Assembly: GCA_001769805.1 (NCBI GenBank)
Contig: MEPO01000034.1
Location: 152,442-216,441 of the forward strand
Length of the DNA stretch: 64,000 bases
Direction of reading: 5' to 3'
From: Bdellovibrionales bacterium GWA1_52_35
Lineage (GTDB): Bacteria; Bdellovibrionota; UBA1018
Of this stretch, positions 1 to 8,739 are shown in pieces; position 1 is the stretch's first letter, and every line of letters begins with the position of its first letter. The position numbers and the translations under genes were made by a program. Under the pieces are notes generated by a model. The model was not told the DNA's origin, ran no database searches, and saw only the letters and a list, made by a program, of their open reading frames with translations.

Positions 1-54
1 AATGAGCATGCGCGTTCGTTATTAGCCGAACTGGGCATGCCCTTCCGTAAATAA
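1..54 (+). CDS. rplE: Ribosomal protein L5, C-terminal end only
   Basis: The window opens inside this gene. The last 17 codons read NEHARSLLAELGMPFRK and end in TAA at 52-54. The LLxxLGMPFR ending is the usual C-terminus of L5, which binds 5S rRNA in the large subunit. Position directly before rpsN fits the spc operon order. The rest of the gene lies upstream of the window. Confidence 0.9.
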   Translation, partial: NEHARSLLAELGMPFRK

Positions 55-66
55 AGGAGAACGATC

Positions 67-252
67 TTGTCTACGAAGTCCAAACTCGAAAAGATAGGAA
101 AGAAGCCGAAATTTCAAGTCCGTACTCGGAATCGTTGTCCGTTGTGTGGTCGGCCTCGCGCTTACATGCGTAAGTTTAACATGTGCCGTCTGTGCTTTCG
201 CGGTCTCGCGCTCAAGGGGCAGCTCCCCGGCGTGACGAAATCAAGCTGGTAA
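67..252 (+). CDS. rpsN: 30S ribosomal protein S14, zinc-binding type
   Basis: S14 helps assemble the head of the small subunit. This is the short 61-residue form, with cysteines C24, C27, C40 and C43 making a CxxC-x12-CxxC zinc site. The zinc-free form found in enterobacteria is about 100 residues. The start is TTG at 67, preceded at six bases by the strong ribosome site AAAGGAGA; no in-frame ATG precedes the conserved part. It sits between rplE and rpsH in standard spc order. The zinc form is the ancestral one, so nothing here suggests transfer. Confidence 0.96.
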   Translation: MSTKSKLEKIGKKPKFQVRTRNRCPLCGRPRAYMRKFNMCRLCFRGLALKGQLPGVTKSSW

Positions 253-273
253 GGATTTGAAGAGGTTATTTTT

Positions 274-672
274 ATGAGCATGACAGATCCAGTTGCCGAT
301 TTATTAACCCGCATTCGTAATGCGGCAAAAGAAAAGCATGAGAAATTGGAAATTCCGGCTTCTCGTCTTAAGGCCAATATTGTTCGCGTATTGAAAGAGG
401 AAGGTTATATCAAGAACTTCCGTTTGATGCGTGAAGAAGGAAGGCCTGTAATTAAGGTTTACCTGAAGTACACGGATGAAGGGAATAGCGTCATCCAGGG
501 GGTGCGCCGGGTGAGTCGACCTGGTCTCCGCCGGTATTCCGGTTACGAAGAAATGCCACGCCCCCTCGGCGGCGCTGGTATTGCAATCGTATCCACCTCC
601 AAAGGGGTGATTACGGGCCACAGGGCGCGTACCCAAAAGCTGGGTGGCGAAATTCTTTGTGAGGTTTGGTGA
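274..672 (+). CDS. rpsH: 30S ribosomal protein S8
   Basis: S8 binds the central domain of 16S rRNA and in enterobacteria also represses the spc operon mRNA. The protein begins MSMTDPVADLLTRIRNA, the family's usual opening, and has the conserved STSKGVITG stretch near the C-terminus. Length of 132 residues is typical. ATG 274 is chosen over ATG 280 because AGAGG at 261-265 lies eight bases before it. The gap to rplF is three bases. I did not see a clear S8-binding mimic in the upstream stretch available here. Confidence 0.97.
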   Translation: MSMTDPVADLLTRIRNAAKEKHEKLEIPASRLKANIVRVLKEEGYIKNFRLMREEGRPVIKVYLKYTDEGNSVIQGVRRVSRPGLRRYSGYEEMPRPLGGAGIAIVSTSKGVITGHRARTQKLGGEILCEVW

Positions 673-675
673 TCT

Positions 676-1218
676 ATGTCGCGTGTAGGAAAAGCCCCGA
701 TTAAAATTCTTCAGGGCGTAAAAGTTGATATTAAAAATGGAAACGTCAAAGTCGAAGGGCCTAAGGGCAAGCTCGCTCACATTATCCCTAATGGCGTTAC
801 CTGTAAAATCGATAACGGCTCCATTATTCTCACCCGAGATGATAAAGTGAAAAACGCTGCAGCACTTCATGGGCTGACTCGTACTCTGATTCACAACATG
901 GTGCACGGAGTGCACACCGGTTTCAGTAAGGAATTGGATGTGGTCGGGGTTGGATATCGCGCGGCCATGAAGGGCCAGTCACTGTCGCTCACGATTGGGT
1001 ACTCCCATCCAATCGACTTCAGTCTTCCTGTCGGAGTTACGGGGAAGGTTGAAAATAACACCCACATTGTGGTCAGCGGAGCTGATAAAATGTTGGTGGG
1101 TATGGTGGCCGCGAAAATCAGGTCATTCAAAGAACCTGAGCCGTATCAAGGCAAGGGTATTAAATACACAGACGAGCATATCATTCGCAAGCAGGGTAAA
1201 GCTGCTGGCGCGAAATAG
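676..1218 (+). CDS. rplF: 50S ribosomal protein L6
   Basis: L6 binds 23S rRNA near the sarcin-ricin loop. The opening MSRVGKAPI, the internal VEGPKGKL and the C-terminal EPEPYQGKGIKY are diagnostic. At 180 residues the length is normal. It starts three bases after rpsH and ends nine bases before rplR, so the genes are almost certainly translated from one mRNA. Confidence 0.97.
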   Translation: MSRVGKAPIKILQGVKVDIKNGNVKVEGPKGKLAHIIPNGVTCKIDNGSIILTRDDKVKNAAALHGLTRTLIHNMVHGVHTGFSKELDVVGVGYRAAMKGQSLSLTIGYSHPIDFSLPVGVTGKVENNTHIVVSGADKMLVGMVAAKIRSFKEPEPYQGKGIKYTDEHIIRKQGKAAGAK

Positions 1219-1227
1219 GAAGTTACA

Positions 1228-1605
1228 ATGGCTACTAAGATCCGTCAAAAGACGTCAAATAAACAGGTGGTTCGGTTCAAGCGCAAGCTTCGGATTCGTT
1301 CTCGCGTTGAAGGAAATTCGGAACGTCCAAGACTTTCAGTCTTCCGTTCGAACCAGAACATCTATGTTCAGCTGGTTGATGACGCCAAGGGTCATACTTT
1401 GGTTGCCGCTTCTACTCTTGAAGAGGAATTGAAGGGCAAAGTCGCAAGCTCGATCGCAGGAGCAAAGCAATTGGGAAATTTGATTGCGAAGAGAGCGCTC
1501 GCGAAAAATATTTCGCAGATCGTTTTTGATCGCAGCGGATACCTTTATCACGGTCGTATCAAAGCTTTGGCGGATGCAGCTCGTGAAGGTGGACTCAAAT
1601 TTTAA
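1228..1605 (+). CDS. rplR: 50S ribosomal protein L18
   Basis: L18 helps dock 5S rRNA onto the large subunit. The conserved SVFRSNQNIYVQLVDD segment and the C-terminal FDRSGYLYHGRIKALADAAR are visible. Length is 125 residues, with a basic N-terminal 30 residues that contact RNA. A GGAAG ribosome site lies just upstream of ATG 1228. It continues the spc operon between rplF and rpsE. Confidence 0.97.
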   Translation: MATKIRQKTSNKQVVRFKRKLRIRSRVEGNSERPRLSVFRSNQNIYVQLVDDAKGHTLVAASTLEEELKGKVASSIAGAKQLGNLIAKRALAKNISQIVFDRSGYLYHGRIKALADAAREGGLKF

Positions 1606-1636
1606 GGAATCGTTCGTTTAAGTACAGGAGAAATTC

Positions 1637-2146
1637 ATGGCAGTAGATAATCGTCGCGGGCAGCAGGAAGATAGTGAATTTGAAGACAAGGTTATTCACA
1701 TCAACCGTTGCGCAAAGGTGGTAAAAGGCGGCCGTCGTTTCAGTTTTTCGGCTATCGTCGTTGTTGGGGATAAAAAGGGGCAAGTCGGAGTTGGACTTGG
1801 TAAGGCCGGAGAAGTTCCTGAGGCGATCAAAAAAGCCGGCAAGCAAGCCAAGAAAAACCTGATGAGGGTTCCTATGGATGGAAAGACGATTCCTCATGAG
1901 ATCATTGGCCGCTTCGGCGCCAGCCAGGTTTTGATGAAGCCGGCTCCTGAAGGAACTGGAATCATCGCGAGCTCTTCGGTTCGCGCGATCATGGAAGTTG
2001 CCGGAATTCAGAATATTCTTACAAAGTCCATTCGCCGCGACAACCCTCATAATGTTGTTCGTGCGACCTTGGCAGGATTGAAAAATCTGCGCAACTTTGC
2101 GGATATCGCAAAGGCACGTGGCAAAACTGTCGGCGAAATTCTCTAA
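1637..2146 (+). CDS. rpsE: 30S ribosomal protein S5
   Basis: S5 sits near the mRNA entry channel and affects decoding accuracy. The double-stranded RNA-binding domain is seen in [20 protein letters not shown] (from about residue 26), followed by [14 protein letters not shown] and the C-terminal [12 protein letters not shown]. It is 169 residues, as usual. An AGGAGA site lies eight bases before ATG 1637. Its neighbours rplR and rpmD are the expected ones. Confidence 0.97.
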   Translation: MAVDNRRGQQEDSEFEDKVIHINRCAKVVKGGRRFSFSAIVVVGDKKGQVGVGLGKAGEVPEAIKKAGKQAKKNLMRVPMDGKTIPHEIIGRFGASQVLMKPAPEGTGIIASSSVRAIMEVAGIQNILTKSIRRDNPHNVVRATLAGLKNLRNFADIAKARGKTVGEIL

Positions 2147-2172
2147 GCCGATAGATAATGGAAAGGTGATTT

Positions 2173-2373
2173 ATGTCAGCAGCAACAAAGAGAACGATTA
2201 CGATTCGCCTTGTGAAGGGATTTGCCAGCTGCAATCCTCTCCAGCGCGCCACGGTCAATGGACTTGGTCTCAAAAGAAGAGAGCAGGTTCGGACTTTGGA
2301 AAATACACCCTCGGTACGCGGAATGATTAAGAAAGTTCTGCATCTTGTGGAAGTTGTGTCGGAAACGCGCTAA
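2173..2373 (+). CDS. rpmD: 50S ribosomal protein L30
   Basis: A 66-residue protein of the L30 family. The signature is [18 protein letters not shown], the usual strand, short loop and helix; GLGLKRR follows. The ribosome site GGAAAGGTG precedes ATG 2173. The gene is followed by an unusually long 152-base gap before rplO, described separately. Confidence 0.95.
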   Translation: MSAATKRTITIRLVKGFASCNPLQRATVNGLGLKRREQVRTLENTPSVRGMIKKVLHLVEVVSETR

Positions 2374-2525
2374 TTAAAAGACCTGTTCGCGCTCCGGGGC
2401 GAGTGTGGATTTGAAGGTTTGCCCCATAATTCGAGATACCCAGCAACGCTCTCACGAGATGGATGGGTTGAAGAAGGCCGTAAGGCCCTGACTAGGATGA
2501 GTCAGTGAAGTGTTAGGAGAGTATC
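2374..2525 (+). promoter_or_regulatory. Structured leader between rpmD and rplO
   Basis: Most spc-operon gaps here are 3-35 bases; this one is 152 and holds no ORF. Two perfect small hairpins lie back to back just before the rplO ribosome site: GGCC-GTAA-GGCC (2476-2487, a GNRA loop) and CTGACT-AGGATG-AGTCAG (2488-2505). Longer-range pairs are possible: GGGGC near 2396 with GCCCC near 2421, and ACCCA near 2438 with TGGGT near 2464. There is no U-run, so it is not a terminator. It could be an autoregulatory leader, an internal promoter or an RNA-processing site. I know of no described L15 leader of this shape. Confidence 0.45.
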
Positions 2526-3023
2526 ATGTTGAAGTTAAATACGATCAAGGCACAGCCAGGCGCCACTCACAAACGCAAGCGGTTGGGGCGTGGTTCAGGT
2601 TCAGGTCACGGTCCGACGGCCGGTAAGGGTGATAAAGGACAGCTCGCGCGGAGCGGTGGCAGTGTTCGTCCGGGATTTGAAGGCGGTCAGATGCCTTTGT
2701 ATCGTCGTATTCCGAAGCGCGGTTTCAAGAATTTTGCTCGTCGCTCGAATGCTGTTTTGAATGTTTTTGAGCTCGAGAAGCTGGATCCGAAAGAAATCGC
2801 TGTGATTTCTCTAGAGACTCTGACTGAGTTGAATATCGTCAAGGGCCGCCATGATCGTCTTTCGATATTGGGGACCGGAGAGCTCACCAAGGCTTTCGAA
2901 GTCAAGGCGCATAAGATTTCAAGTTCTGCACAGGAAAAAATAAATAAAGCCGGCGGAAAATGTGAAGTTCTGCCTATTCCTGGAAAACAGAAAAAAGCAG
3001 CAAAAGTTGAAGACAAGACCTAA
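2526..3023 (+). CDS. rplO: 50S ribosomal protein L15
   Basis: L15 is an early assembly protein of the large subunit. The glycine-rich opening with KRLGRGSGSGHG, then AGKGDKGQLAR and GFEGGQMPLYRRIPKRGF, is diagnostic. At 165 residues it is slightly longer than the usual 145-150 because of a lysine-rich C-terminal tail of about 15 residues. The ribosome site AGGAG lies just before ATG 2526, right after the two hairpins of the rpmD-rplO gap. Confidence 0.97.
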   Translation: MLKLNTIKAQPGATHKRKRLGRGSGSGHGPTAGKGDKGQLARSGGSVRPGFEGGQMPLYRRIPKRGFKNFARRSNAVLNVFELEKLDPKEIAVISLETLTELNIVKGRHDRLSILGTGELTKAFEVKAHKISSSAQEKINKAGGKCEVLPIPGKQKKAAKVEDKT

Positions 3024-3069
3024 AAGCTAGGCGGTTGAGTAGTTCACTAAATAGGGAGTGATACTGAAA

Positions 3070-4374
3070 ATGTCAGGCGCTGATGGAATAGTTAAGATCC
3101 CGGAACTTCGTAAACGCATTCTTTTCACGCTGATGATGCTGGCAGTTTACCGCATCGGTGTGCATATCCCGACCCCAGGAATTGATGGCGCGGCTTTGGC
3201 GACAGTCTTTGCCAATATGAAGGGAACGATTTTCGGATGGTTCAATCTCTTCAGCGGCGGGGCACTTGAAAAATTCAGTATTTTCGCTTTAGGCGTAATG
3301 CCCTACATCAGCAGCTCCATTATTATGCAGCTCCTGACTGTTGTGTGGCCTTACCTGCATGACCTTCAAAAGGAAGGTGACCAGGGCCGAAAGAAAATTA
3401 CTCAATACACGCGCTACGGAACTGTTCTTCTTTGTCTGGTACAGGGCTATGGAATCGCAGCCGGTCTGGAACAATATAATAACCCATCCGTAGTACTTAT
3501 ACCCGGCATGGCTTTCAAAATCATGACGACGATCACCCTGACCGCTGGAACAGTGTTTCTGATGTGGGTGGGAGAGCAGATGTCTGAGCGTGGTATCGGT
3601 AATGGTATTTCGCTGCTGATTTACGCTGGTATCGCAGCCGGAATTCCCTCGGGAATCGGCGGTACGGTCAGTCTTTACCGCTCTGGTGAATTGAACCTCT
3701 TCAAGATATTGCTGATTTTGGCAGTGATTGTTGGGACGTTCTTTGTAATCATCTTCGTCGAGCGGGGTGCGCGCAGGATTCCTGTTCAATACGCAAAACG
3801 TATTGTCGGGCGCAAGGTGTACGGCGGACAGAATACGAATTTGCCGCTGAAAGTGAATACCGCAGGCGTTATTCCGCCTATTTTCGCTTCCTCTTTGATC
3901 ATGTTTCCTGCAACACTGACTACCTTCTTTCCTTCTCCAACGATGCAGAAGCTCACTGGGATGCTTCAGCCGGGCGGAGTACTGTATAATGTCATGTTCG
4001 TGGGTTTAATTATTTTCTTCGCCTTCTTTTATACAGCGGTCACATTCAAGACGGACGACGTTGCTGAAAATCTCAAAAAATATGGCGGCTTTATTCCTGG
4101 TATCAGGCCAGGACAGCCAACAGCCCAATACATCGACTATGTCCTTTCGAGAATTACCATGGGCGGAGCAGTATATATCTCTGTGATTTGCGTGCTTCCA
4201 AGTTTCCTGACGGGTGCGATGAATGTTCCATTTTACTTTGGGGGCACCAGTGTTCTGATTCTTGTTGGTGTTGCCTTGGACACGGTGGCGCAGATAGAGA
4301 CGTTCCTTCTGACTCGAAATTATGACGGCTTTATGAAGCACACCCGTCTCAAAGGGCGCGCGGCTTACTCATGA
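3070..4374 (+). CDS. secY: Preprotein translocase subunit SecY
   Basis: SecY forms the ten-helix protein-conducting channel of the inner membrane with SecE and SecG. The conserved RKRILFTLMMLAVYRIG opening, the GVMPYISSSI plug-region segment, the loop GERGARRIPVQYAKR-like stretch (read as VERGARRIPVQYAKR) and the C-terminal TRNYDGFMKHTRLKGR are present. I take ATG 3070 rather than GTG 3058, because the ribosome site AGGGAG at 3053-3058 overlaps that GTG. The product is 434 residues. The stop overlaps the adk start (ATGA), suggesting coupled translation. Confidence 0.97.
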   Translation: MSGADGIVKIPELRKRILFTLMMLAVYRIGVHIPTPGIDGAALATVFANMKGTIFGWFNLFSGGALEKFSIFALGVMPYISSSIIMQLLTVVWPYLHDLQKEGDQGRKKITQYTRYGTVLLCLVQGYGIAAGLEQYNNPSVVLIPGMAFKIMTTITLTAGTVFLMWVGEQMSERGIGNGISLLIYAGIAAGIPSGIGGTVSLYRSGELNLFKILLILAVIVGTFFVIIFVERGARRIPVQYAKRIVGRKVYGGQNTNLPLKVNTAGVIPPIFASSLIMFPATLTTFFPSPTMQKLTGMLQPGGVLYNVMFVGLIIFFAFFYTAVTFKTDDVAENLKKYGGFIPGIRPGQPTAQYIDYVLSRITMGGAVYISVICVLPSFLTGAMNVPFYFGGTSVLILVGVALDTVAQIETFLLTRNYDGFMKHTRLKGRAAYS

Positions 4375-5024
4375 TCCTCGTATTTCTTGGCCCACCAGGC
4401 TCTGGAAAAGGCACTCAGGCTAAGAAACTCGCAGCCATGCACCAGTGGCCCCAGCTTTCGACAGGTGATATGCTCAGGGCAGCCATAAAGAAGAGAACAC
4501 CGATTGGTATTGAGGCCGAGCGCTACATGCAGGACGGCAAGCTCGCGCCTGACTCTCTAGTGATCGGTTTGATTCGTGACCGCATCCGCGAACCAGATTC
4601 CAAACCTGGGTTCATCTTGGATGGCTTCCCAAGGACAGTTACTCAAGCTGAGGCGCTGGACCAGATGCTGACTGAGTTGAATAGAACAGTAGATTTAGCA
4701 ATTCTCTTTCAAGTTCCTGATCAGGCCCTAATTCAGCGGCTCTCGGGTCGCCGCACGTGTCTCAATTGCGGAGCGATGTTTCACACTGAAACACTTCGTC
4801 CAAAAAATGAAGGCACTTGTGACACCTGTCAATCGCCGCTCGTGCAGAGAGAAGACGATCATGAAGGAGTGATTCAGAAGCGTCTGAAGATCTATCATGA
4901 AGCTACCGAACCCCTTGTGGAATACTACAATAAAAACGGCAAGTTAAAGATCATAAATGCATCCCTTGAGACGTCCCAGGTGAATGCACTTGTCGAAAAA
5001 ACCCTGGCAGCATCGGCCCAGTAA
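4371..5024 (+). CDS. adk: Adenylate kinase with zinc-type lid
   Basis: It interconverts AMP + ATP and two ADP in the cytoplasm. The P-loop GPPGSGKGT is at residues 7-15 and the AMP-site DGFPRT at 84-89. The lid carries C130, C133, C150 and C153, a CxxC-x16-CxxC zinc site typical of Gram-positive and some proteobacterial long forms, and absent from the E. coli enzyme. Length of 217 residues is normal for the long form. ATG 4371 overlaps the secY stop by four bases. Confidence 0.97.
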   Translation: MILVFLGPPGSGKGTQAKKLAAMHQWPQLSTGDMLRAAIKKRTPIGIEAERYMQDGKLAPDSLVIGLIRDRIREPDSKPGFILDGFPRTVTQAEALDQMLTELNRTVDLAILFQVPDQALIQRLSGRRTCLNCGAMFHTETLRPKNEGTCDTCQSPLVQREDDHEGVIQKRLKIYHEATEPLVEYYNKNGKLKIINASLETSQVNALVEKTLAASAQ

Positions 5025-5039
5025 CTGAGGAATTGAATT

Positions 5040-5786
5040 GTGGTTTCTCTGAAATCTGAGCGAGAGCTGAGTATGATGCGCAAAGCGAGTTCTTTCGTAG
5101 CGCGTATTCTTGATGAAGTCGTCAGCATGGCTGAGCCGGGTGTTTCGACTTTGGCATTGGACCAGCTTGCTGAAAGACGCTGTAAAGAGCTGGGGGTTAT
5201 TCCCGCTTTCAAGGGATACCATGGGTTTCCGGGGTGCGTTTGTATTTCTTTGAATGATGAAGTTGTGCACGGAATTCCATCCGCGAAACGGATTCTGAAG
5301 GATGGAGATATCGTTGGGTTGGACTTCGGTGTGAGTTTCCAAGGGTGGTACGGGGATTCGGCCCGGACAATCGGGATCGGGAAAATTTCGAAGGAAGCTC
5401 GCCAGTTGATGGCTGTGACCCAGGAAGGGCTGAAAAAGGGTATAGAGCAATGCCATGAAGGCAAGCGGGTTTTCGACATCGGCCATGCGATTCAGAATTA
5501 TGTTGAAGGCTTTGGATACAGCGTGGTAAGGGAGTTCGTTGGTCATGGAATAGGTAGCGCACTGCATGAAGAGCCGCAGGTGCCAAACTTTGGTCCAAAA
5601 GGCAAAGGAATGGTACTTAAGGCCGGGATGGTGTTAGCTATTGAGCCCATGATAAATGCTGGCAGTTTTGAAGTGAGGGTCCTCAGCGATGGCTGGACGG
5701 CAGTCACGGCAGATCACTCGCTTTCTGCTCATTTTGAGCATACGGTGGCGATTACGCCAAAAGGGCCAGAAATTTTGACGATTTGA
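5040..5786 (+). CDS. map: Type I methionine aminopeptidase
   Basis: It removes the initiator methionine from new proteins. The five metal ligands of the pita-bread fold are visible: D95, D106, H169, E202 and E233, plus the substrate-binding H77 in VVHGIP. Length is 248 residues with no N-terminal zinc-finger extension. The start is GTG 5040, ten bases after TGAGG. It follows adk by 15 bases, the usual arrangement. Confidence 0.97.
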   Translation: MVSLKSERELSMMRKASSFVARILDEVVSMAEPGVSTLALDQLAERRCKELGVIPAFKGYHGFPGCVCISLNDEVVHGIPSAKRILKDGDIVGLDFGVSFQGWYGDSARTIGIGKISKEARQLMAVTQEGLKKGIEQCHEGKRVFDIGHAIQNYVEGFGYSVVREFVGHGIGSALHEEPQVPNFGPKGKGMVLKAGMVLAIEPMINAGSFEVRVLSDGWTAVTADHSLSAHFEHTVAITPKGPEILTI

Positions 5787-5859
5787 TTTTACGGAAATGG
5801 CGTTGCTTGAGAGAACATTGCGTTCCGGTGGCGATTATTAAGGAGTTGGTGAGGCAGTT

Positions 5860-5973
5860 ATGAAAGTTCGAGCATCAGTAAAGAAAATTTGTGACAAGTG
5901 TAAAGTGGTTCGCCGTAAGGGCGTGGTTCGCGTGATTTGTGAAAATCCGCGGCATAAGCAACGGCAGGGATAA
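5860..5973 (+). CDS. rpmJ: 50S ribosomal protein L36
   Basis: A 37-residue protein opening [15 protein letters not shown], with zinc ligands C11, C14, C27 and H32 (the C+ form of L36). AAGGAG lies about 15 bases upstream of ATG 5860, with a nearer GAGG at 5851-5854. The gap of 73 bases from map has no room for infA, which often sits here. Confidence 0.96.
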   Translation: MKVRASVKKICDKCKVVRRKGVVRVICENPRHKQRQG

Positions 5974-6012
5974 TTTTTTAAGAGTGATTTAGCTCTGAAA
6001 GGAAGGTAGCAA

Positions 6013-6396
6013 GTGGCTCGTATCGCGGGAGTGGACCTCCCACGCAATAAGCGAATGGAAGTGGCGCTGACGTACATTTTTGGTATTGGTCGGCCAGCAG
6101 CGAAGAAAATTTTGTCCGAAGCGCAGATCGACTTGGGTAAAAAGTCCGATACGCTCACGGAAATTGAAGTGGCGAAGATTCGTGAAATCATCGACCGCGA
6201 AATGAAAGTGGAAGGCGATCTCCGTCGTGAGACCAGCCTCAACATCAAGCGCTTGGTGGACCTCGGCTGTTACCGGGGAACCCGTCATCGCAAGAGCCTG
6301 CCTGTGCACGGTCAACGGACGCATTCAAACGCCCGTACCCGCAAGGGGCCGGCTGTCGCGATCGCCGGTAAGAAATCTGTTAAGGCAATGAAGTAA
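6013..6396 (+). CDS. rpsM: 30S ribosomal protein S13
   Basis: S13 lies in the head of the small subunit and makes bridges to the large subunit. The opening [21 protein letters not shown] and the C-terminal [23 protein letters not shown] are diagnostic. Length is 127 residues. Start is GTG 6013 with GGAAGG nine bases upstream. It is the first of the alpha-operon ribosomal genes and is followed by rpsK after 11 bases. Confidence 0.97.
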   Translation: MARIAGVDLPRNKRMEVALTYIFGIGRPAAKKILSEAQIDLGKKSDTLTEIEVAKIREIIDREMKVEGDLRRETSLNIKRLVDLGCYRGTRHRKSLPVHGQRTHSNARTRKGPAVAIAGKKSVKAMK

Positions 6397-6407
6397 AGGT
6401 AGTGAGT

Positions 6408-6863
6408 ATGTCTGAACAAAAAACCGAAGTAAAAAAAGAAACGGTATCCCCAGTAGTGGCAACACCCGCTGCAGGAGCCGAAGGTGAAGTGAAGCGCGTC
6501 AAGAAGGGTAAGAAAAATGTTTCCGCAGGAAACGTTTATATTCTTTCCTCCTTCAACAATACGCTCGTCACGATCACTGATACGATGGGCAACGCAATTT
6601 GCTGGGCAAGCGCCGGAGGCAAGGGCTTTCGTGGTTCCCGCAAAAATACACCTTTCGCAGCTCAAGTCGCTGCCGAAGATGCTGCTCGCAAAGCTGTGGA
6701 AAACGGCATGCGCAGCGTGCAGGTATTTATCAGCGGTCCAGGTGCAGGTCGTGAATCCGCACTTCGTGCACTGGCAGCGGCCGGGTTGCGCGTTACTTTC
6801 ATTGAAGACGTTACACCCATTCCTCACAATGGTTGCCGTCCGCCGAAGCGTAGGAGGGTCTAA
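6408..6863 (+). CDS. rpsK: 30S ribosomal protein S11 with N-terminal extension
   Basis: S11 forms part of the platform near the mRNA exit. The core from [18 protein letters not shown] to the C-terminal [13 protein letters not shown] is standard. About 30 residues precede the core, rich in lysine, glutamate, alanine and valine, and look unstructured; other S11 proteins often have only 10-15. I choose ATG 6408 over GTG 6402 because AAGGT at 6397 is spaced for it. The product is 151 residues. Confidence 0.96.
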   Translation: MSEQKTEVKKETVSPVVATPAAGAEGEVKRVKKGKKNVSAGNVYILSSFNNTLVTITDTMGNAICWASAGGKGFRGSRKNTPFAAQVAAEDAARKAVENGMRSVQVFISGPGAGRESALRALAAAGLRVTFIEDVTPIPHNGCRPPKRRRV

Positions 6864-6866
6864 GTC

Positions 6867-7493
6867 ATGGCTCGTTATTCAGGATCTGTTTGCAGGCTTT
6901 GCCGTCGTGAAAACCAGAAGCTCTTTTTGAAGGGCGATCGTTGTACAACCGACAAGTGCGCAGTAGAGCGCCGTGCGTATCCACCCGGTCAACACGGCCA
7001 GGGGCGTATCAAGTTTTCGGAATACGGTCTGCAGCTTCGAGAAAAGCAGAAGATCAAAAGAATCTATGGAATGCTCGAGAAGCAGTTCCGGAATCTTTTT
7101 GAAAAAGCAGACAGCATGAAGGGGATTACCGGTTCGAATTTATTGTCGATGCTTGAGCGACGCATGGATAATGTGGTTTTCCGAGCGGGTTTTGCTAATT
7201 CACGTGCAGAAGCCCGTCACCTGGTACGTCACGGTCACTTTGCTGTGAATAGCCGCAAGGTGAACATTCCTTCGTACATGGTCGCGAAGGGTGATGTGGT
7301 TGAAGTTCGTGAAAAGAGCAAAAATCTGGCGAAGATTGCCGGAGCTCTTGAAGCGGTGAAACGTCGTGAGATTCCGCAGTGGATCGAGCTTGATCCTGCT
7401 GCGCAGAAAGCCCGCGTTCGTGATCTGCCGACACGCGATGATATAACGGCGCCGATGGAAGAGCGTCTGGTCGTCGAGTTGTATTCTAAATAG
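6867..7493 (+). CDS. rpsD: 30S ribosomal protein S4, zinc-binding type
   Basis: S4 nucleates small-subunit assembly and in enterobacteria represses the alpha operon. It is 208 residues. The N-terminal C9, C12, C26 and C31 make a zinc site (the C+ form). The S4 RNA-binding domain is seen at about residues 95-155 with [19 protein letters not shown]. It starts three bases after rpsK. The 138-base gap after it, before rpoA, contains a weak CGGCC/GGCCG hairpin (7504-7522) but no U-run. Confidence 0.97.
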   Translation: MARYSGSVCRLCRRENQKLFLKGDRCTTDKCAVERRAYPPGQHGQGRIKFSEYGLQLREKQKIKRIYGMLEKQFRNLFEKADSMKGITGSNLLSMLERRMDNVVFRAGFANSRAEARHLVRHGHFAVNSRKVNIPSYMVAKGDVVEVREKSKNLAKIAGALEAVKRREIPQWIELDPAAQKARVRDLPTRDDITAPMEERLVVELYSK

Positions 7494-7631
7494 TTATTGG
7501 TTCGGCCTTATCGTTGGGCCGGTTTATTAATCTGAATTCTCCGCATGGCTTGCGAGTGAAGCGGTTTTTCCAGAAATTTGTTTCTAGCTGGAAAATAAGT
7601 TCGTGAGCGAGGAGATTACAGGAGAAAGTCT

Positions 7632-8714
7632 ATGTTGGAAAAAAATTGGCGTGATTTGATCAGACCCAAGGCACTGGATGTTGATAAAGAAAGTCTTTCG
7701 ACTTCTTACGGCAAATTTGTCGCAAAGCCACTTGAGCGCGGTTTCGGCCTTACATTGGGTAATTCCCTTCGTCGTGTTTTGTTGTCGTCCCTTCAGGGTG
7801 CAGCAATTACCGCCGTTAAGTTTGACGGTGTTGTGCATGAATTCACGCCCATTCCGGACGTGAAGGAAGATGTTTCTGAAGTCATCTTGAATTTGAAAGA
7901 GATCCGCTTCAATCTTTTCGCTGAACAGGCCACTCTGGTCATCGACAAGACGGGCCCATGCGAAGTGAAGGCTTCCGATATCTTGGCTTCTGAGCAGGTC
8001 CAGGTTTTGAACCCCGACCAGCACATTGCCACCTTGGGAAAAGGCGGAGTGTTGCGCGGTGAAATCACTGTTGCCCGCGGTCGTGGCTATCGCGCTGCCG
8101 AGAACAACAAGAGCGAAGAAATGCCTGTTGGCTGGATTCCGGTTGATAGTTTCTTCTCGCCGATTCGTCGTGTGAACTACACGGTAACTCAAAGCCGTGT
8201 CGGTCAGCGCACCGACTACGACAAACTCACTTTTGAGGTCTGGACTGACGGGTCTGTGGCTCCGGAAGACGCAGTCGCCCTCGGCTCCAAGATTCTGAAG
8301 GATCAGCTGTCTGTGTTCCTGAACTTCGAAGAAGAAGCAGAGCCGGTTGCTGAAGCGAAAGAAGAAGGAAGTGCGCAGTTCAACCCGAACCTCTATCGTT
8401 CGGTTGAAGAACTGGAGCTTTCTGTGCGTTCAGCCAATTGCCTGCAAAACGCGAATATCAAGTACATTTATGAATTGGTTCAGAAGACCGAAGCCGAAAT
8501 GCTCAAAACGAAGAACTTCGGACGCAAGTCGCTCAATGAGATCAAAGATATTCTCTCTGAGATGGGTCTGAGCCTGGGCATGAAGCTCGATGGATTTGTA
8601 GCGCCGTCGCAGCCGCCGAAACCAGCTGATTCCGATGTCGATGAAAATCGCATCATGAGCGATCGCGCCAAAGTCCAAGAAGAAGAGGACGAAGGCGGAG
8701 ATCTGGAAGATTAA
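7632..8714 (+). CDS. rpoA: RNA polymerase alpha subunit
   Basis: Alpha dimerises to seed assembly of the polymerase. The N-terminal domain has [20 protein letters not shown], and the C-terminal UP-element/activator-binding domain has [16 protein letters not shown] and [16 protein letters not shown]. At 360 residues it is longer than the usual 325-340 because of an acidic tail of about 35 residues after the CTD. CAGGAG precedes ATG 7632. It lies between rpsD and rplQ as expected. Confidence 0.97.
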   Translation: MLEKNWRDLIRPKALDVDKESLSTSYGKFVAKPLERGFGLTLGNSLRRVLLSSLQGAAITAVKFDGVVHEFTPIPDVKEDVSEVILNLKEIRFNLFAEQATLVIDKTGPCEVKASDILASEQVQVLNPDQHIATLGKGGVLRGEITVARGRGYRAAENNKSEEMPVGWIPVDSFFSPIRRVNYTVTQSRVGQRTDYDKLTFEVWTDGSVAPEDAVALGSKILKDQLSVFLNFEEEAEPVAEAKEEGSAQFNPNLYRSVEELELSVRSANCLQNANIKYIYELVQKTEAEMLKTKNFGRKSLNEIKDILSEMGLSLGMKLDGFVAPSQPPKPADSDVDENRIMSDRAKVQEEEDEGGDLED

Positions 8715-8739
8715 TAGTAGAAGAGTTAAGGAGTAGTTT

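Noticed and set aside
304..915. 203-codon minus-strand ORF opposite rpsH-rplF
   Set aside because: It lies wholly opposite two certain ribosomal genes and shows no domain; it is a shadow frame.
7504..7530. Hairpin between rpsD and rpoA
   Set aside because: Five-pair CGGCC/GGCCG stem with no U-run; not a terminator, and not clearly an attenuator.
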